A stretch of 33,684 nucleotides of DNA from an uncultured Corynebacterium sp. (GCF_946221155.1 NZ_CAMIAN010000021.1:1-33684), one strand, 5' to 3'; positions 1 to 8,537 are shown, counted from the first letter of the stretch. Made by a program: numbers and translations. Notes: generated by a model not told the origin, from the letters alone.

Positions 1-80
1 GGCTGTTGGAGTGGGGGTATGCGGACGGAATGAGATTTTCCACATTGTCAGGATTCTTTAGTGATCCGTCGCACGACGGC

Positions 81-86
81 TATGAT
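81..86 (+). promoter_or_regulatory. Candidate -10 box for the gcv operon
   Basis: TATGAT matches the sigma-70/SigA -10 consensus at five of six positions. It lies about 35 bases before the first glycine aptamer, so a transcript starting near 93 would carry the whole riboswitch. No good -35 box is seen at 16–18 bases upstream; TTGTCA at 45–50 is too far. The assignment rests on the -10 and its placement only. Confidence 0.45.
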
Positions 87-123
87 GTGGGAGAAAACTG
101 CATACGTTCTTGCCGCTTTTAGC

Positions 124-330
124 TGTGGTGGGAGAGGCTCGGCGCTAGTCACCCGCCGGCCGCCGACGGAGCAAATCCTCCCCGGGACACTCTCAGGCCC
201 CAAGTACCGTCACAGTGAGGCAACTCTGGAAAGACCTGCGCGCAGTCGTGTGCACGCGGGCGCCGAAGGAGAAAAGCCGGGTCGACCGGGTGAAGCTCTC
301 AGGCACAAGCGACAGAGTGGGGAGGGCTCC
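124..330 (+). ncRNA. Tandem glycine riboswitch
   Basis: Two glycine aptamers stand in tandem. The first (about 124–231) shows GGAGAG, CGCCGACGGAGCAAA, CTCTCAGG and the closing CTCTGGA. The second (about 229–328) shows GGCGCCGAAGGAG, CTCTCAGGCA and GACAGAG. These are the conserved blocks of the glycine (gcvT-type) riboswitch class, which typically switches on glycine cleavage genes when glycine is plentiful. The element ends about 10–45 bases before the gcvP start, depending on which start is used. A short T run follows the second aptamer (331–334), but no strong terminator stem is visible, so control could be translational. An open frame running through 61–336 is not a gene. Confidence 0.93.
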
Positions 331-374
331 TTTTAACGACCGTGTACTTACGACCGGAAAGTCCCTATAAAGCC

Positions 375-3326
375 ATGTCTTTTGCAGCTACTCGCCGTAA
401 CTCAGCCCCCTTCGTTCAGCGCCACATCGGCCCGAACCAGGCCGATACTCAGGAGATCCTCGATTACCTGGGCTATAAATCCTCCGTCGAGTTGGCCGAC
501 GATGCCCTTCCGAAGTCCATCCGCCAGGCTGGCCCGATCGGCTTGCCGGAGGCGCTAGACGAGGCGGATACCCTGGCCACTCTGCGTGCTTACGCTGACA
601 AGAATGTGCAGAAGCAGCAGCTGATCGGCAACGGTTACTTCGATACGATCACCCCGGCCGTGATCCGCCGCAATGTGGTGGAAAACCCAGGCTGGTACAC
701 CGCCTACACCCCCTACCAGCCGGAGATTTCCCAGGGCCGCCTCGAGGCTCTGTTGAACTTCCAGACGATGGTGCAGGACCTGACCGGCCTGCCGGTAGCT
801 GGTGCTTCGCTGCTGGACGAGGCCACCGCCGTGGCCGAGGCCGTGCAGCTGATGGCGCGCGGCAATGCGAAGGCCGCCAAGAAGGGCGGCGTGGTGCTGC
901 TGGATTCCTCCCTGCACCAGCAGTCCATCACCGTGACCCTGGCGCGTGCCGAGGCTGCAGACATTCCGGTGGAGGTCGTGGACCTGGATGGCGAAGATGC
1001 TACCGCCGCGTTTGAGGGCCGCGAGAACCTCGTCGGCGTGGTGCTTTCCAACCCCGGCTCCACCGGCCGGGTGCGCGACCTGTCCGGCCTGATCTCCGCA
1101 GCGAAGGAGACCGGCGCGCTGGTCACCGTTGCTTGTGACCTGCTCGCTCAGGTCTTGGTGACCTCCCCGGGCTCCCAGGGCGCCGACATCGCCGTCGGCT
1201 CCGCCCAGCGCTTCGGCGTGCCGCTGTTCTTCGGTGGTCCGCACGCGGGCTTCATCTCCTGCACCGAGGCGCTGCAGCGTAAGCTGCCGGGCCGCATCGT
1301 AGGTGTGTCCGTGGATGCCGAGGGCACCCCGGCCTACCGCCTGGCCCTGCAGACCCGTGAGCAGCACATTCGCCGCGATAAGGCCACCAGTAACATCTGT
1401 ACTGCTCAGGCTCTGCTGGCTGTCGTCGCCGGTTTCTACGCGGTTTGGCATGGCCCGGCTGGCCTGCGCGCCATCGCCGAGGGCGTGCACGCCCGTGCGA
1501 CCGCCCTGGCCGTTGCCCTGTCCGAGGCTGGCCTGACGCTGGCGCACGATACCTTCTTCGACACCGTCACTGTTGACGTGTCTGGTTCTTCGCTTGGTGA
1601 CGCCCCCTCGGCTCTGCGCGCCGCAGCCGAGGCAGGCTACAACCTGCGCCAGGTTAACGATTCCTTCGTCGGCATCTCTGTCGGCGAATCCACCACGGAC
1701 GATGACATCGCCAAGCTGATCGAGGTTCTGGGCTCCCGCACCGGCGAGGTCAACTCCGCTGGCTTCGACGTTGCATCCGGCCCGCTGGGCGAGGCCGGCG
1801 TGCTGCGTGGTGCCGACGAGGAGATCCTGACCCACCCGATCTTCACCGCTATCACCTCCGAGACGCAGATGATGCGCTACATGCGCAAGCTGGCCGACCG
1901 CGACCTGGCGCTGGACCGCACGATGATCCCGCTGGGCTCCTGCACCATGAAGCTGAACGCGGCTTCCTCCATGGAGCCGATCACCTGGCCGGGCTTCGCC
2001 GGTATCCACCCGCACGTCCCGGCCGAGCAGGCGCAGGGCTGGCTGGAGCTGATCGAGGACCTGGAGGCGCGTCTGGCGAAGATCACCGGCTACGCCAAGG
2101 TTTCCGTCCAGCCGAACGCGGGCTCCCAGGGTGAGTTCGCCGGCCTGCTGGCGATCCACCGCTACCACCAGTCCCGTGGTGACCACCAGCGCGACATCGT
2201 GCTGATCCCGGCCTCCGCGCACGGTACCAACGCTGCTTCTGCAGCGCTGGCGGGCTTGAAGGTCGTGGCCGTGAAGAACGCCGAGGACGGTTCCATCGAC
2301 GTGCCGGACCTGGAGGCCAAGCTGGAGAAGTACGGCGAGCAGACCGCCGCCATCATGCTGACCTACCCCTCCACCCACGGCGTGTTCGAGGAGCAGGTCC
2401 GCGACGTCTGCCAGAAGGTCCACGACGCTGGCGGCCAGGTCTACGTCGACGGCGCTAACCTGAACGCCCTGGTCGGGCTGGCCCAGCCGGGCGAGTTCGG
2501 CGGTGATGTGTCCCACCTGAACCTGCACAAGACCTTCACCATCCCGCACGGCGGTGGCGGCCCGGGCGTGGGCCCGGTATGCGTGGCAGAGCACCTGATC
2601 CCGTTCCTGCCCACCGACCCGAACGCCGACGTCATCGAGGGCGATGCTGCCCTGCAGTCCGGCCAGCCGGTCTCCGGCGCGCAGTACGGCTCCGCTGGCG
2701 TGCTGCCGATCACCTGGTCCTACATCGCCCAGATGGGTGACGAGGGGCTGACTGAGGCCTCCCGCATGGCCCTGGTGAACGCCAACTATGTTTCCCGCAA
2801 GCTGGAGGACTACTACCCGACGCTGTACAAGGGCGACACCGGCCTGGTCGCCCACGAGTGCATCCTGGACCTGCGTGAACTCACGAAGGCCTCCGGCATC
2901 ACCGCCGAGGATGTCTCCAAGCGCCTGATGGACTTCGGCTTCCACGCCCCGACCCTGGCCTTCCCGGTCGCCGGCACCCTGATGATGGAGCCCACCGAGT
3001 CGGAGGACAAGACAGAGCTGGACCGCTTCATCGAAGCGATGATCACCATCCACGGAGAGATCCAGGAAGTGATCGACGGGAAGGTCACCGCCGAGCAGTC
3101 CGTTCTGCGCCACGCGCCGTTCACCGCCTATTCTGTTGTGCGGGACGACTTCGAGGAAGCTGTATCCGGTGGTCACTTCAGTCGCGCCAAGGCCGCATAC
3201 CCGGTGGCCAGCCTGCGACACACCAAGTACTTCACCCCCGTGCGTCGTATCGACAACGCCTATGGCGACCGCAATCTCGTGTGCACCTGCCCGCCCCTGG
3301 AAGACTTCGCAATTAACGAGGACTAG
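375..3326 (+). CDS. gcvP: Glycine dehydrogenase (decarboxylating), P protein
   Basis: This is the P protein of the glycine cleavage system, a cytosolic PLP enzyme that decarboxylates glycine and passes the aminomethyl group to lipoylated GcvH. It is the long single-chain form (983 residues from this start), with N- and C-terminal PLP-fold halves. The C-terminal half carries the PLP lysine at about residue 719 in LHKTFTIPHGGGGPG, and the family stretch LGSCTMKLN is present. A GTG 33 bases upstream (342) is in frame and would give 994 residues. I prefer the ATG because the family start resembles MSFAATRRN and a GGAAAG lies upstream, but the choice is not decisive. It is first in gcvP–gcvT–gcvH and is controlled by the upstream glycine riboswitch. 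Confidence 0.97.
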   Translation: MSFAATRRNSAPFVQRHIGPNQADTQEILDYLGYKSSVELADDALPKSIRQAGPIGLPEALDEADTLATLRAYADKNVQKQQLIGNGYFDTITPAVIRRNVVENPGWYTAYTPYQPEISQGRLEALLNFQTMVQDLTGLPVAGASLLDEATAVAEAVQLMARGNAKAAKKGGVVLLDSSLHQQSITVTLARAEAADIPVEVVDLDGEDATAAFEGRENLVGVVLSNPGSTGRVRDLSGLISAAKETGALVTVACDLLAQVLVTSPGSQGADIAVGSAQRFGVPLFFGGPHAGFISCTEALQRKLPGRIVGVSVDAEGTPAYRLALQTREQHIRRDKATSNICTAQALLAVVAGFYAVWHGPAGLRAIAEGVHARATALAVALSEAGLTLAHDTFFDTVTVDVSGSSLGDAPSALRAAAEAGYNLRQVNDSFVGISVGESTTDDDIAKLIEVLGSRTGEVNSAGFDVASGPLGEAGVLRGADEEILTHPIFTAITSETQMMRYMRKLADRDLALDRTMIPLGSCTMKLNAASSMEPITWPGFAGIHPHVPAEQAQGWLELIEDLEARLAKITGYAKVSVQPNAGSQGEFAGLLAIHRYHQSRGDHQRDIVLIPASAHGTNAASAALAGLKVVAVKNAEDGSIDVPDLEAKLEKYGEQTAAIMLTYPSTHGVFEEQVRDVCQKVHDAGGQVYVDGANLNALVGLAQPGEFGGDVSHLNLHKTFTIPHGGGGPGVGPVCVAEHLIPFLPTDPNADVIEGDAALQSGQPVSGAQYGSAGVLPITWSYIAQMGDEGLTEASRMALVNANYVSRKLEDYYPTLYKGDTGLVAHECILDLRELTKASGITAEDVSKRLMDFGFHAPTLAFPVAGTLMMEPTESEDKTELDRFIEAMITIHGEIQEVIDGKVTAEQSVLRHAPFTAYSVVRDDFEEAVSGGHFSRAKAAYPVASLRHTKYFTPVRRIDNAYGDRNLVCTCPPLEDFAINED

Positions 3327-3374
3327 GGTCCGCTGGGGCTAAGGGCGTCACAAAGAGAAGAAGGAGAACAAGAC

Positions 3375-4544
3375 ATGACCGAACTTAAGAAGACCGCGCT
3401 GCACCTGGTGCACGAGAAGCTGGACGCGCGATTTACCGACTTCGGCGGCTGGGACATGCCTCTGAAGTACAGCAGTGAGCTGGACGAGCACCACGCTGTG
3501 CGCAACGCCGTGGGCGTATTCGACCTGTCTCACATGGGCGAGGTTCGCGTGACCGGCCCGCAGGCGGCGGAGTTCCTGGACCACGCGCTGATTTCCAAGC
3601 TGTCGGCCGTGAAGATCGGCAAGGCGAAGTACTCGATGATCTGCACCGAATCCGGCGGCATCATCGATGACCTGATCACCTACCGCCTGGGCGAGAACGA
3701 GTTCCTGATCGTGCCGAACGCGGGCAACGTGGACAACGTGGTTTCCGCACTGCAGGGCCGCACCGAGGGCTTTGACGTGGAGGTTAACAACGAGTCCGAC
3801 GAGACCTCCATGATCGCCGTACAGGGCCCGAAGGCCGCAGAAGCGATGCTGGAGATCGTGGAGAACGTGGTGGACGCCCCCGAGGCATCCGGTGCGGGCG
3901 AGACCGTTGCCGAGGCCATCGAGGGCCTGGGCTACTACGCCGCATTCCAGGGCGTTGCCGCAGGACAGCCCGTGCTGGTGGCCCGCACCGGCTACACCGG
4001 TGAGGACGGTTTCGAGCTGATCGTGGCTAACGACGGTGCGGAGACCGTGTGGACCAAGGCCATGGATCAGGCCGCACAGCTGGGTGGCTTGCCGTGTGGC
4101 CTGGCTTGCCGCGACACCCTGCGCCTGGAGGCCGGCATGCCGCTGTACGGCAACGAACTGTCGCTGAAGCTCACCCCGGTCGATGCGGGTCTGGGCATTC
4201 TTGCGGCGACGAAGTCGAAGGATTCTTTCGTTGGCCGTGACGCCATCGTTTCCGCCAAAGAAAAGGGCACCCAGCAGGTGCTTATCGGGCTGGCGGGCGA
4301 AGGTCGCCGTGCTGCCCGTGGGGGATACGAGGTGTTCGCCGGAGACAGCGAGAAGGCCATCGGTGCCGTGACCTCCGGTGCACTATCCCCGACGCTGGGC
4401 CACCCGGTAGCTATGGCATACGTTGCGAAATCCGCAGTGTCCTCCGGCGCGGCTGCCGAAGGCGCGACCGTGGAGGTGGACATCCGCGGCAAGCGCTTCG
4501 AATACAAGGTCGTGGCGCTGCCGTTCTACTCCCGCGAAAAGTAG
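3375..4544 (+). CDS. gcvT: Aminomethyltransferase, T protein
   Basis: The T protein of glycine cleavage moves the methylene group from aminomethyl-lipoyl-GcvH to tetrahydrofolate and releases ammonia. The 389-residue length is normal for the family. The N-terminal folate-binding fold shows FGGWDMPLKY and FDLSHMGE, the middle shows RTGYTGEDGFEL, and RDTLRLEAGMPLYGNEL carries conserved family residues. A strong ribosome site (AAGGAG) sits 10 bases before the ATG. The gene follows gcvP after 48 bases on the same strand and is probably co-transcribed from the riboswitch promoter. Confidence 0.97.
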   Translation: MTELKKTALHLVHEKLDARFTDFGGWDMPLKYSSELDEHHAVRNAVGVFDLSHMGEVRVTGPQAAEFLDHALISKLSAVKIGKAKYSMICTESGGIIDDLITYRLGENEFLIVPNAGNVDNVVSALQGRTEGFDVEVNNESDETSMIAVQGPKAAEAMLEIVENVVDAPEASGAGETVAEAIEGLGYYAAFQGVAAGQPVLVARTGYTGEDGFELIVANDGAETVWTKAMDQAAQLGGLPCGLACRDTLRLEAGMPLYGNELSLKLTPVDAGLGILAATKSKDSFVGRDAIVSAKEKGTQQVLIGLAGEGRRAARGGYEVFAGDSEKAIGAVTSGALSPTLGHPVAMAYVAKSAVSSGAAAEGATVEVDIRGKRFEYKVVALPFYSREK

Positions 4545-4581
4545 TACGCGAGAGTTGTAAGCAAGCGTAAGTAACGAAAAG

Positions 4582-4620
4582 GGTTGTCTGCCCGCTGGTG
4601 TAAGGTTTGGGCAGGCAACC
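4582..4620 (+). promoter_or_regulatory. Hairpin between gcvT and gcvH
   Basis: GGTTGTCTGCCC (4582–4593) pairs with GGGCAGGCAACC (4609–4620) over 12 base pairs including one G·T wobble, around a 15-base loop. No T run follows, so it is not a classical intrinsic terminator. It sits 43 bases before the gcvH start and may be an RNA-processing or stability element, or a partial attenuator that sets gcvH level. Function is inferred only. Confidence 0.5.
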
Positions 4621-4663
4621 ACAGAAGTAGCCACACAAGGTTTCACAAGAGAGGCTTAAAACA

Positions 4664-5047
4664 ATGACTGCACTGCCAACCGATTTCCTGTACTCCGAGG
4701 AGCACGAGTGGGTTAACACCTCCGCCGTCGTGGAGGGAGAGACCGTGCGCGTGGGCATTACCCACGTTGCTGCTGAAGCACTGGGCGACATCGTTTTCGT
4801 CGAGCTTCCGGAGGTTGGCTCCGAGATCGAGGCCGGCGAGGCTTTCGGCGAAGTTGAGTCCACCAAGTCCGTTTCCGACATCTACGCACCGGTTTCCGGT
4901 GAGATCGTGGCTGTGAACGAGGCGCTGGAAGACAACGCTGGTCTGATCAACGAGGATCCCTACGGTGAAGGCTGGCTGTACGAGGTCAAGGTGACTGAGG
5001 CTGGCGACCTGATGGACGCTGAGGCTTACCAGGCGGCTAACGAGTAA
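4664..5047 (+). CDS. gcvH: Glycine cleavage system H protein
   Basis: The H protein is the lipoylated carrier that shuttles the aminomethyl group between GcvP and GcvT and is re-oxidised by lipoamide dehydrogenase. It has 127 residues, the usual size. The lipoyl lysine is K68 in GEVESTKSVSD, within a biotinyl/lipoyl-domain fold (EEHEW near the N-terminus, DPYGEGWLYEVK near the C-terminus). The AAGAGAGG sequence upstream serves as ribosome site. It lies 119 bases after gcvT, across a strong hairpin. No lipoate ligase or lipoyl synthase gene follows in this window. Confidence 0.97.
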   Translation: MTALPTDFLYSEEHEWVNTSAVVEGETVRVGITHVAAEALGDIVFVELPEVGSEIEAGEAFGEVESTKSVSDIYAPVSGEIVAVNEALEDNAGLINEDPYGEGWLYEVKVTEAGDLMDAEAYQAANE

Positions 5048-5067
5048 AACAAGGCCCGCAAGACCCT

Positions 5068-6834
5068 ATGGTCGGTTCCATGTTCGCGCTAATTCTCGGC
5101 TTGGCCCTGTTGGGCCTCGCCGTGTGGTTACTGCTGCGCGCAAAAAATAGCGACGTGAAAAATAGCGACCTGGCCGGCGGAACCGACGGGTATGACGGGG
5201 GGAGCTCCGACGGAGACGCGGACTGGTCCGCTGATGAGGACTATGAGTGGTCTGAATCGGAGGAGGACAGCGAGTGGTCCGAGACGGACGACGAAGAGTG
5301 GTCCGCAGGATGGGATGGCCCGCAGTTCGACTCGTGGTCCGGGGATGATGACGAGTACGGGGAAGACTACGACTACGAGGATGCCGCGGACGAGTACCAG
5401 GCCGATAGTGCAGGCGATGATCTAGGGGATGGACTAGGCGAAAGTCCCGCAGAGGATTGGGCAGAGGAACCATCGGAGGACTGGTCCGACGACGAGCCCG
5501 CAGAGGGGGAGGAGAGCACCGTTTCCCCCACGCCTGCGGCTGCATCCGGGGCTGCGTCAGCAATGGCGACTTTTGGTTTTCCCCGAAGGCGGCGTCGCCA
5601 ATGGGCGGCCGACAATGGCTTCGAGTACACGAAGGAAGACGGCGAGGTAGCGCGCGACTGGCCCATCGCCATTCTGGGTGATCAGTGGCGCGGGGTACCG
5701 ACGCTGCGCGAAGTAGTTAGCGGCTTCGTCGACGGGCACCAGGTGCATATCGGCGACGTGGGATCATCCACGCTGATGGCGATGCGCCGAGTAGAGGAAT
5801 CCCCAGTTCAAGTTCTGTATTCCGCCGGTGGCGCACAACCCGCGGGAATGCGCCGCACTGACCTCTTGGACCAGCCCCCGTTCGCTGCATACACCACTGA
5901 CGTCCGTGCGCTGGACCGCATGTTGGACGCTCGTGTGGAGGACTCCCTCGCTGCGCTTTCGCAGGTCGCCAGTGATGTGGCATGGGGGCAGAATTGGACG
6001 GTCGTGCGGATCTCCCGCAAGCTCGACTTCAACGTGTGGCAGGAGATCCTGCCAAGGCTGCGCTCCCTGGTGGATGCCGCGATGGTGCTGCCCCCGGCGC
6101 AGACCAGCGCGCCGCTGGAGATGCTCACCGCCGACCAGCTGCGCCCCCTGCCTGGCGGTCCGCTGCAGTTGAACACCGCCGACCCGGTGAACCAGGAGGA
6201 GATCGAGGAGCAGGCCGCCGAGACCTCCTCCCGCCGCGCGGCACACCTGCGTGCCGTGCCAGACGGCGCGGTAGATGACAGCGCTGCAGGTGACGACGCT
6301 GCGGATGGCAGCGCTGCAGATTTCAACGTCACGCAAGACGACGCAGCCCGTAGCGAAGAGGTCGCCGCTCACGCGGAAGTTCCGAACCCGGAGCGTCCCG
6401 ACATCACCCGCCCCGCCGAGCCGGTAACTTTCCCCTCCCGCACTCATACGCGCTGGGAAGGTGGGGATCCGGAAAGCTTCGAAAGCTTCGCCGTGGGCGA
6501 CTACGACGACCCCGCGGAGGACGAAGGCCTCCACGCGGGGCGGCGACGCCGCCGCGACGGAGGCATCCCGCGCCTAGGTGAAGATCCTGAGCACATGAGC
6601 TCGCACAACTCGCAATATGCGCAGGTCATCCGCGTCGAGGCAGAAGAGGCCACTATTTTCGAGGAATTCGAGGAGACTAAGTCCACTGCAGTGCGCTTGT
6701 CTCCTGTAACGCAGCGTCGGCGGAGCGGTGGGCGTCATCGCGCGCCAGAGGCACGCCACGCCCGCCCCGAACCCATCGAACCGATCGAGTACGAAACCGT
6801 CGACGGCGAAGTCGTCGAAGACGACCAGCAGTAA
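5068..6834 (+). CDS. Membrane-anchored acidic protein, conserved in Actinobacteria
   Basis: No biochemical function is recognised for this 588-residue protein. Residues 5–23 form one hydrophobic segment (signal anchor). Residues about 35–155 are extremely acidic and rich in Trp, Ser and Tyr (repeated EWSE-like units). A compact globular part follows at about 168–355, opening with FGFPRRRRRQWA and containing DWPIAILGDQWRGVP. The remainder is low-complexity Ala/Asp/Arg-rich sequence. Related proteins sit beside pyrE in mycobacteria and corynebacteria. It follows gcvH after 20 bases and precedes pyrE by 45. An in-frame ATG at 5080 (residue 5) is an alternative start; neither has a clear ribosome site. 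Confidence 0.8.
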   Translation: MVGSMFALILGLALLGLAVWLLLRAKNSDVKNSDLAGGTDGYDGGSSDGDADWSADEDYEWSESEEDSEWSETDDEEWSAGWDGPQFDSWSGDDDEYGEDYDYEDAADEYQADSAGDDLGDGLGESPAEDWAEEPSEDWSDDEPAEGEESTVSPTPAAASGAASAMATFGFPRRRRRQWAADNGFEYTKEDGEVARDWPIAILGDQWRGVPTLREVVSGFVDGHQVHIGDVGSSTLMAMRRVEESPVQVLYSAGGAQPAGMRRTDLLDQPPFAAYTTDVRALDRMLDARVEDSLAALSQVASDVAWGQNWTVVRISRKLDFNVWQEILPRLRSLVDAAMVLPPAQTSAPLEMLTADQLRPLPGGPLQLNTADPVNQEEIEEQAAETSSRRAAHLRAVPDGAVDDSAAGDDAADGSAADFNVTQDDAARSEEVAAHAEVPNPERPDITRPAEPVTFPSRTHTRWEGGDPESFESFAVGDYDDPAEDEGLHAGRRRRRDGGIPRLGEDPEHMSSHNSQYAQVIRVEAEEATIFEEFEETKSTAVRLSPVTQRRRSGGRHRAPEARHARPEPIEPIEYETVDGEVVEDDQQ

Positions 6835-6879
6835 GCCCCGCCGGACACGGAAAACGGCAGACAAGAAGGAGAAACCGCA

Positions 6880-7422
6880 ATGATCGATGAAGCCAAGAAG
6901 CAGCGCCTCGCTGAACTCGTCAAGGAGCTGGCGGTAGTGCACGGGCGCGTGACCCTGTCCTCTGGCAAAGAAGCCGACTACTACGTCGACCTGCGCCGCG
7001 CGACCCTGCACCACGAGGCATCTCCGCTGATCGGCGAGCTGCTGCGCGAGCTGACTGCCGACTGGGACTATGCACACGTCGGCGGTCTGACCCTGGGAGC
7101 GGACCCGGTGGCGACGGCGATTATGCATGCGGGTGGTAACCCCATCGACGCCTTCGTTGTACGCAAGGAAGCCAAGAAGCACGGCATGCAGCGCCGCATC
7201 GAAGGCCCGGATATTGAGGGAAAGCGGGTGCTGATCGTCGAGGACACGACCACCACGGGCAACTCTCCGCTGACCGCCGTCGCCGCTGCTCGCGAGGCTG
7301 GCGCGACTGTCGTTGGCGTGGCCACCGTCGTGGACCGCGCGACCGGCGCCAAGGATGTTATTGAGGCCGAGGGAGTCGAGTACCGCTCGCTGCTGGGCCT
7401 GTCCGACCTGGGTCTTTCCTAG
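6880..7422 (+). CDS. pyrE: Orotate phosphoribosyltransferase
   Basis: PyrE converts orotate and PRPP to orotidine 5'-monophosphate in pyrimidine synthesis, in the cytosol. The 180-residue length fits the family. The PRPP-binding motif is RVLIVEDTTTTGNSP at residues 116–130. Upstream conserved stretches include LSSGKEADYYVDLR (26–39) and the KEAKKHG catalytic-loop region (97–103). A good ribosome site (AAGGAG) precedes the ATG by 10 bases. The stop is followed within 10 bases by the RNA methylase start, so the two genes are likely co-translated. Other pyrimidine genes are not in this window. Confidence 0.96.
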   Translation: MIDEAKKQRLAELVKELAVVHGRVTLSSGKEADYYVDLRRATLHHEASPLIGELLRELTADWDYAHVGGLTLGADPVATAIMHAGGNPIDAFVVRKEAKKHGMQRRIEGPDIEGKRVLIVEDTTTTGNSPLTAVAAAREAGATVVGVATVVDRATGAKDVIEAEGVEYRSLLGLSDLGLS

Positions 7423-7431
7423 GTATTTTTG

Positions 7432-8115
7432 ATGACGCCCACCTCCCCCGAATCACACGATAAGCCCGGACCGACGGAGTGGCTGGAGCATCCCCGAGGG
7501 GTGCGTGGCTGGGAAGAAGAACACCCCGACCAGCCCCGCCCGACGGATCCGCGCTTCGACCCCGAGCTACTGGATGCCGGGGACACACGCAACGTGGTGG
7601 ATGCTTACCGGTACTGGAAGCAGTCCGCCATCATTGCGGATATTGATACCCGGCGGCACGCGCTGCACATCGCCATTGAGAACTTCGAAAACGACTCGAA
7701 CATTGGCACCGTCGTGCGGACTGCGAATGCCTTCGCGGTGGATACCGTGCACATTGTTGGGCGGCGGCGCTGGAACCGCCGCGGGGCGATGGTTACCGAC
7801 CGCTACCAGCACTTACAGCACCATGCGACGGTGGGGGAGGTGCTGGAATTCGCTGCCCGGGAAGGGCTCGTAGTGGTGGCGGTGGATAACACCCCGGGAT
7901 GCGTGCCACTGGAAACCGCGGAACTGCCGGAGCGGTGCTTGCTGCTGTTTGGCCAGGAGGGGCCGGGCGTGACCCAGGAGGCGCAGGATGCTGCGCGGAT
8001 GACGGTCTCCATTGCTCAGTTTGGTTCGACGCGGTCCATTAACGCCGGTGTGGCGGCGGGGATTGCGATGCATGCGTGGATCCGCCAGCACGCGGACCTG
8101 TCCCAGGCCTGGTAG
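7432..8115 (+). CDS. SpoU-family (SPOUT) RNA 2'-O-methyltransferase
   Basis: This is an S-adenosylmethionine-dependent tRNA/rRNA methylase of the SpoU (TrmH) family, 227 residues. All three SPOUT motifs are visible: NIGTVVRTANAF (motif 1), LLLFGQEGPGV (motif 2, knot), and SIAQFGSTRSINAGVAAGIA (motif 3). The arginine in motif 1 and the asparagine in motif 3 are retained. The target nucleotide cannot be told from sequence. A TTG codon directly precedes the ATG and could add one residue. It lies 9 bases after pyrE, an association also seen in mycobacteria. An N-terminal extension of about 60 residues precedes the catalytic fold. Confidence 0.92.
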   Translation: MTPTSPESHDKPGPTEWLEHPRGVRGWEEEHPDQPRPTDPRFDPELLDAGDTRNVVDAYRYWKQSAIIADIDTRRHALHIAIENFENDSNIGTVVRTANAFAVDTVHIVGRRRWNRRGAMVTDRYQHLQHHATVGEVLEFAAREGLVVVAVDNTPGCVPLETAELPERCLLLFGQEGPGVTQEAQDAARMTVSIAQFGSTRSINAGVAAGIAMHAWIRQHADLSQAW

Positions 8116-8203
8116 GCGGGGCTTGCCTGGGGGTGGTGGACGGAGCTTGCCTGGGGGTTGGTGGACGGAGCTGACCTGGAGAGTGGACGGAGCTGACCTA
8201 GGG
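8116..8203 (+). repeat. Degenerate 20–25-base tandem repeat, about four copies
   Basis: Directly after the methylase stop come four imperfect units that share GTGGACGGAGCTKRCCTGG: about 8115–8134, 8135–8159, 8160–8182 and 8183–8203. They differ in length by a few bases and are non-coding. No terminator stem is evident inside them. Role unknown; slippage-prone spacer DNA is the simplest reading. Confidence 0.7.
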
Positions 8204-8371
8204 CCGGTTGGCGAGGCGTGGTTTTGCTGCTCTCCGGGCTGTGTTCTCCCGTAAATGTCGGAAAAATGGTAATTCATAAATTTGAGCACCGGGGTCCAAA
8301 CTCTAGAAACGTCCTGACCTGCGCGTTTCCATAAGTGAAAATTATCTCCATTAACAAATTGCAAGTTTTGC
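8204..8371. other. AT-richer intergenic spacer
   Basis: This stretch between the two repeat patches holds no gene that I can support. It is visibly AT-richer than its surroundings from about 8255. A weak 6-bp hairpin (GAAACG/CGTTTC, 8306–8329) is present. No convincing terminator for the methylase was found. Confidence 0.5.
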
Positions 8372-8476
8372 GACATTTGGCTGCTGGGTAACGGCATTTG
8401 GGTGCTGGGCGTCGGGATATGGGTTGTGTGTAGCGGGATTTGTCTGCCGAGCAGCGGGATTTGGCTGGCAGACGGC
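8372..8476 (+). repeat. Five exact-length 21-base tandem repeats
   Basis: Five consecutive units of exactly 21 bases start at 8372, 8393, 8414, 8435 and 8456. The consensus is close to GGGATTTGGCTGCTGGGTAGC, with GG(G/C)AT(T/A)TGG at the head of most units. The period is a multiple of three, so frames stay open through it on both strands, but the codon content is not gene-like. It lies just upstream of the GH76-like gene and its candidate -10. Confidence 0.85.
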
Positions 8477-8494
8477 ACAGTCTCGGGGGAGGGC

Positions 8495-8500
8495 TAGACT
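8495..8500 (+). promoter_or_regulatory. Candidate -10 box for the GH76-like gene
   Basis: TAGACT, preceded by GGGC, resembles the corynebacterial -10 consensus TANANT. It lies 38 bases before the chosen GTG start. No convincing -35 box is present at 16–18 bases upstream. If used, the 21-base repeats would lie immediately upstream of the promoter core. Confidence 0.35.
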
Positions 8501-8537
8501 GTTCGGCAGAGCGCTACAACCGAGTGAGGTGTGCAGA

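Noticed and set aside
61..336. Open frame of 91 codons before gcvP
   Set aside because: It coincides with the glycine riboswitch and its promoter, whose conserved RNA blocks explain the sequence.
555..3221. Very long open frame on the minus strand opposite gcvP
   Set aside because: It is the antisense of a clear gcvP gene in GC-rich codon-biased DNA. The translation is a low-complexity Gly/Val/Leu/Gln/His mix with no domain.
8372..8476. CRISPR array
   Set aside because: The 21-base units are contiguous and degenerate with no unique spacers, and no cas genes are present.
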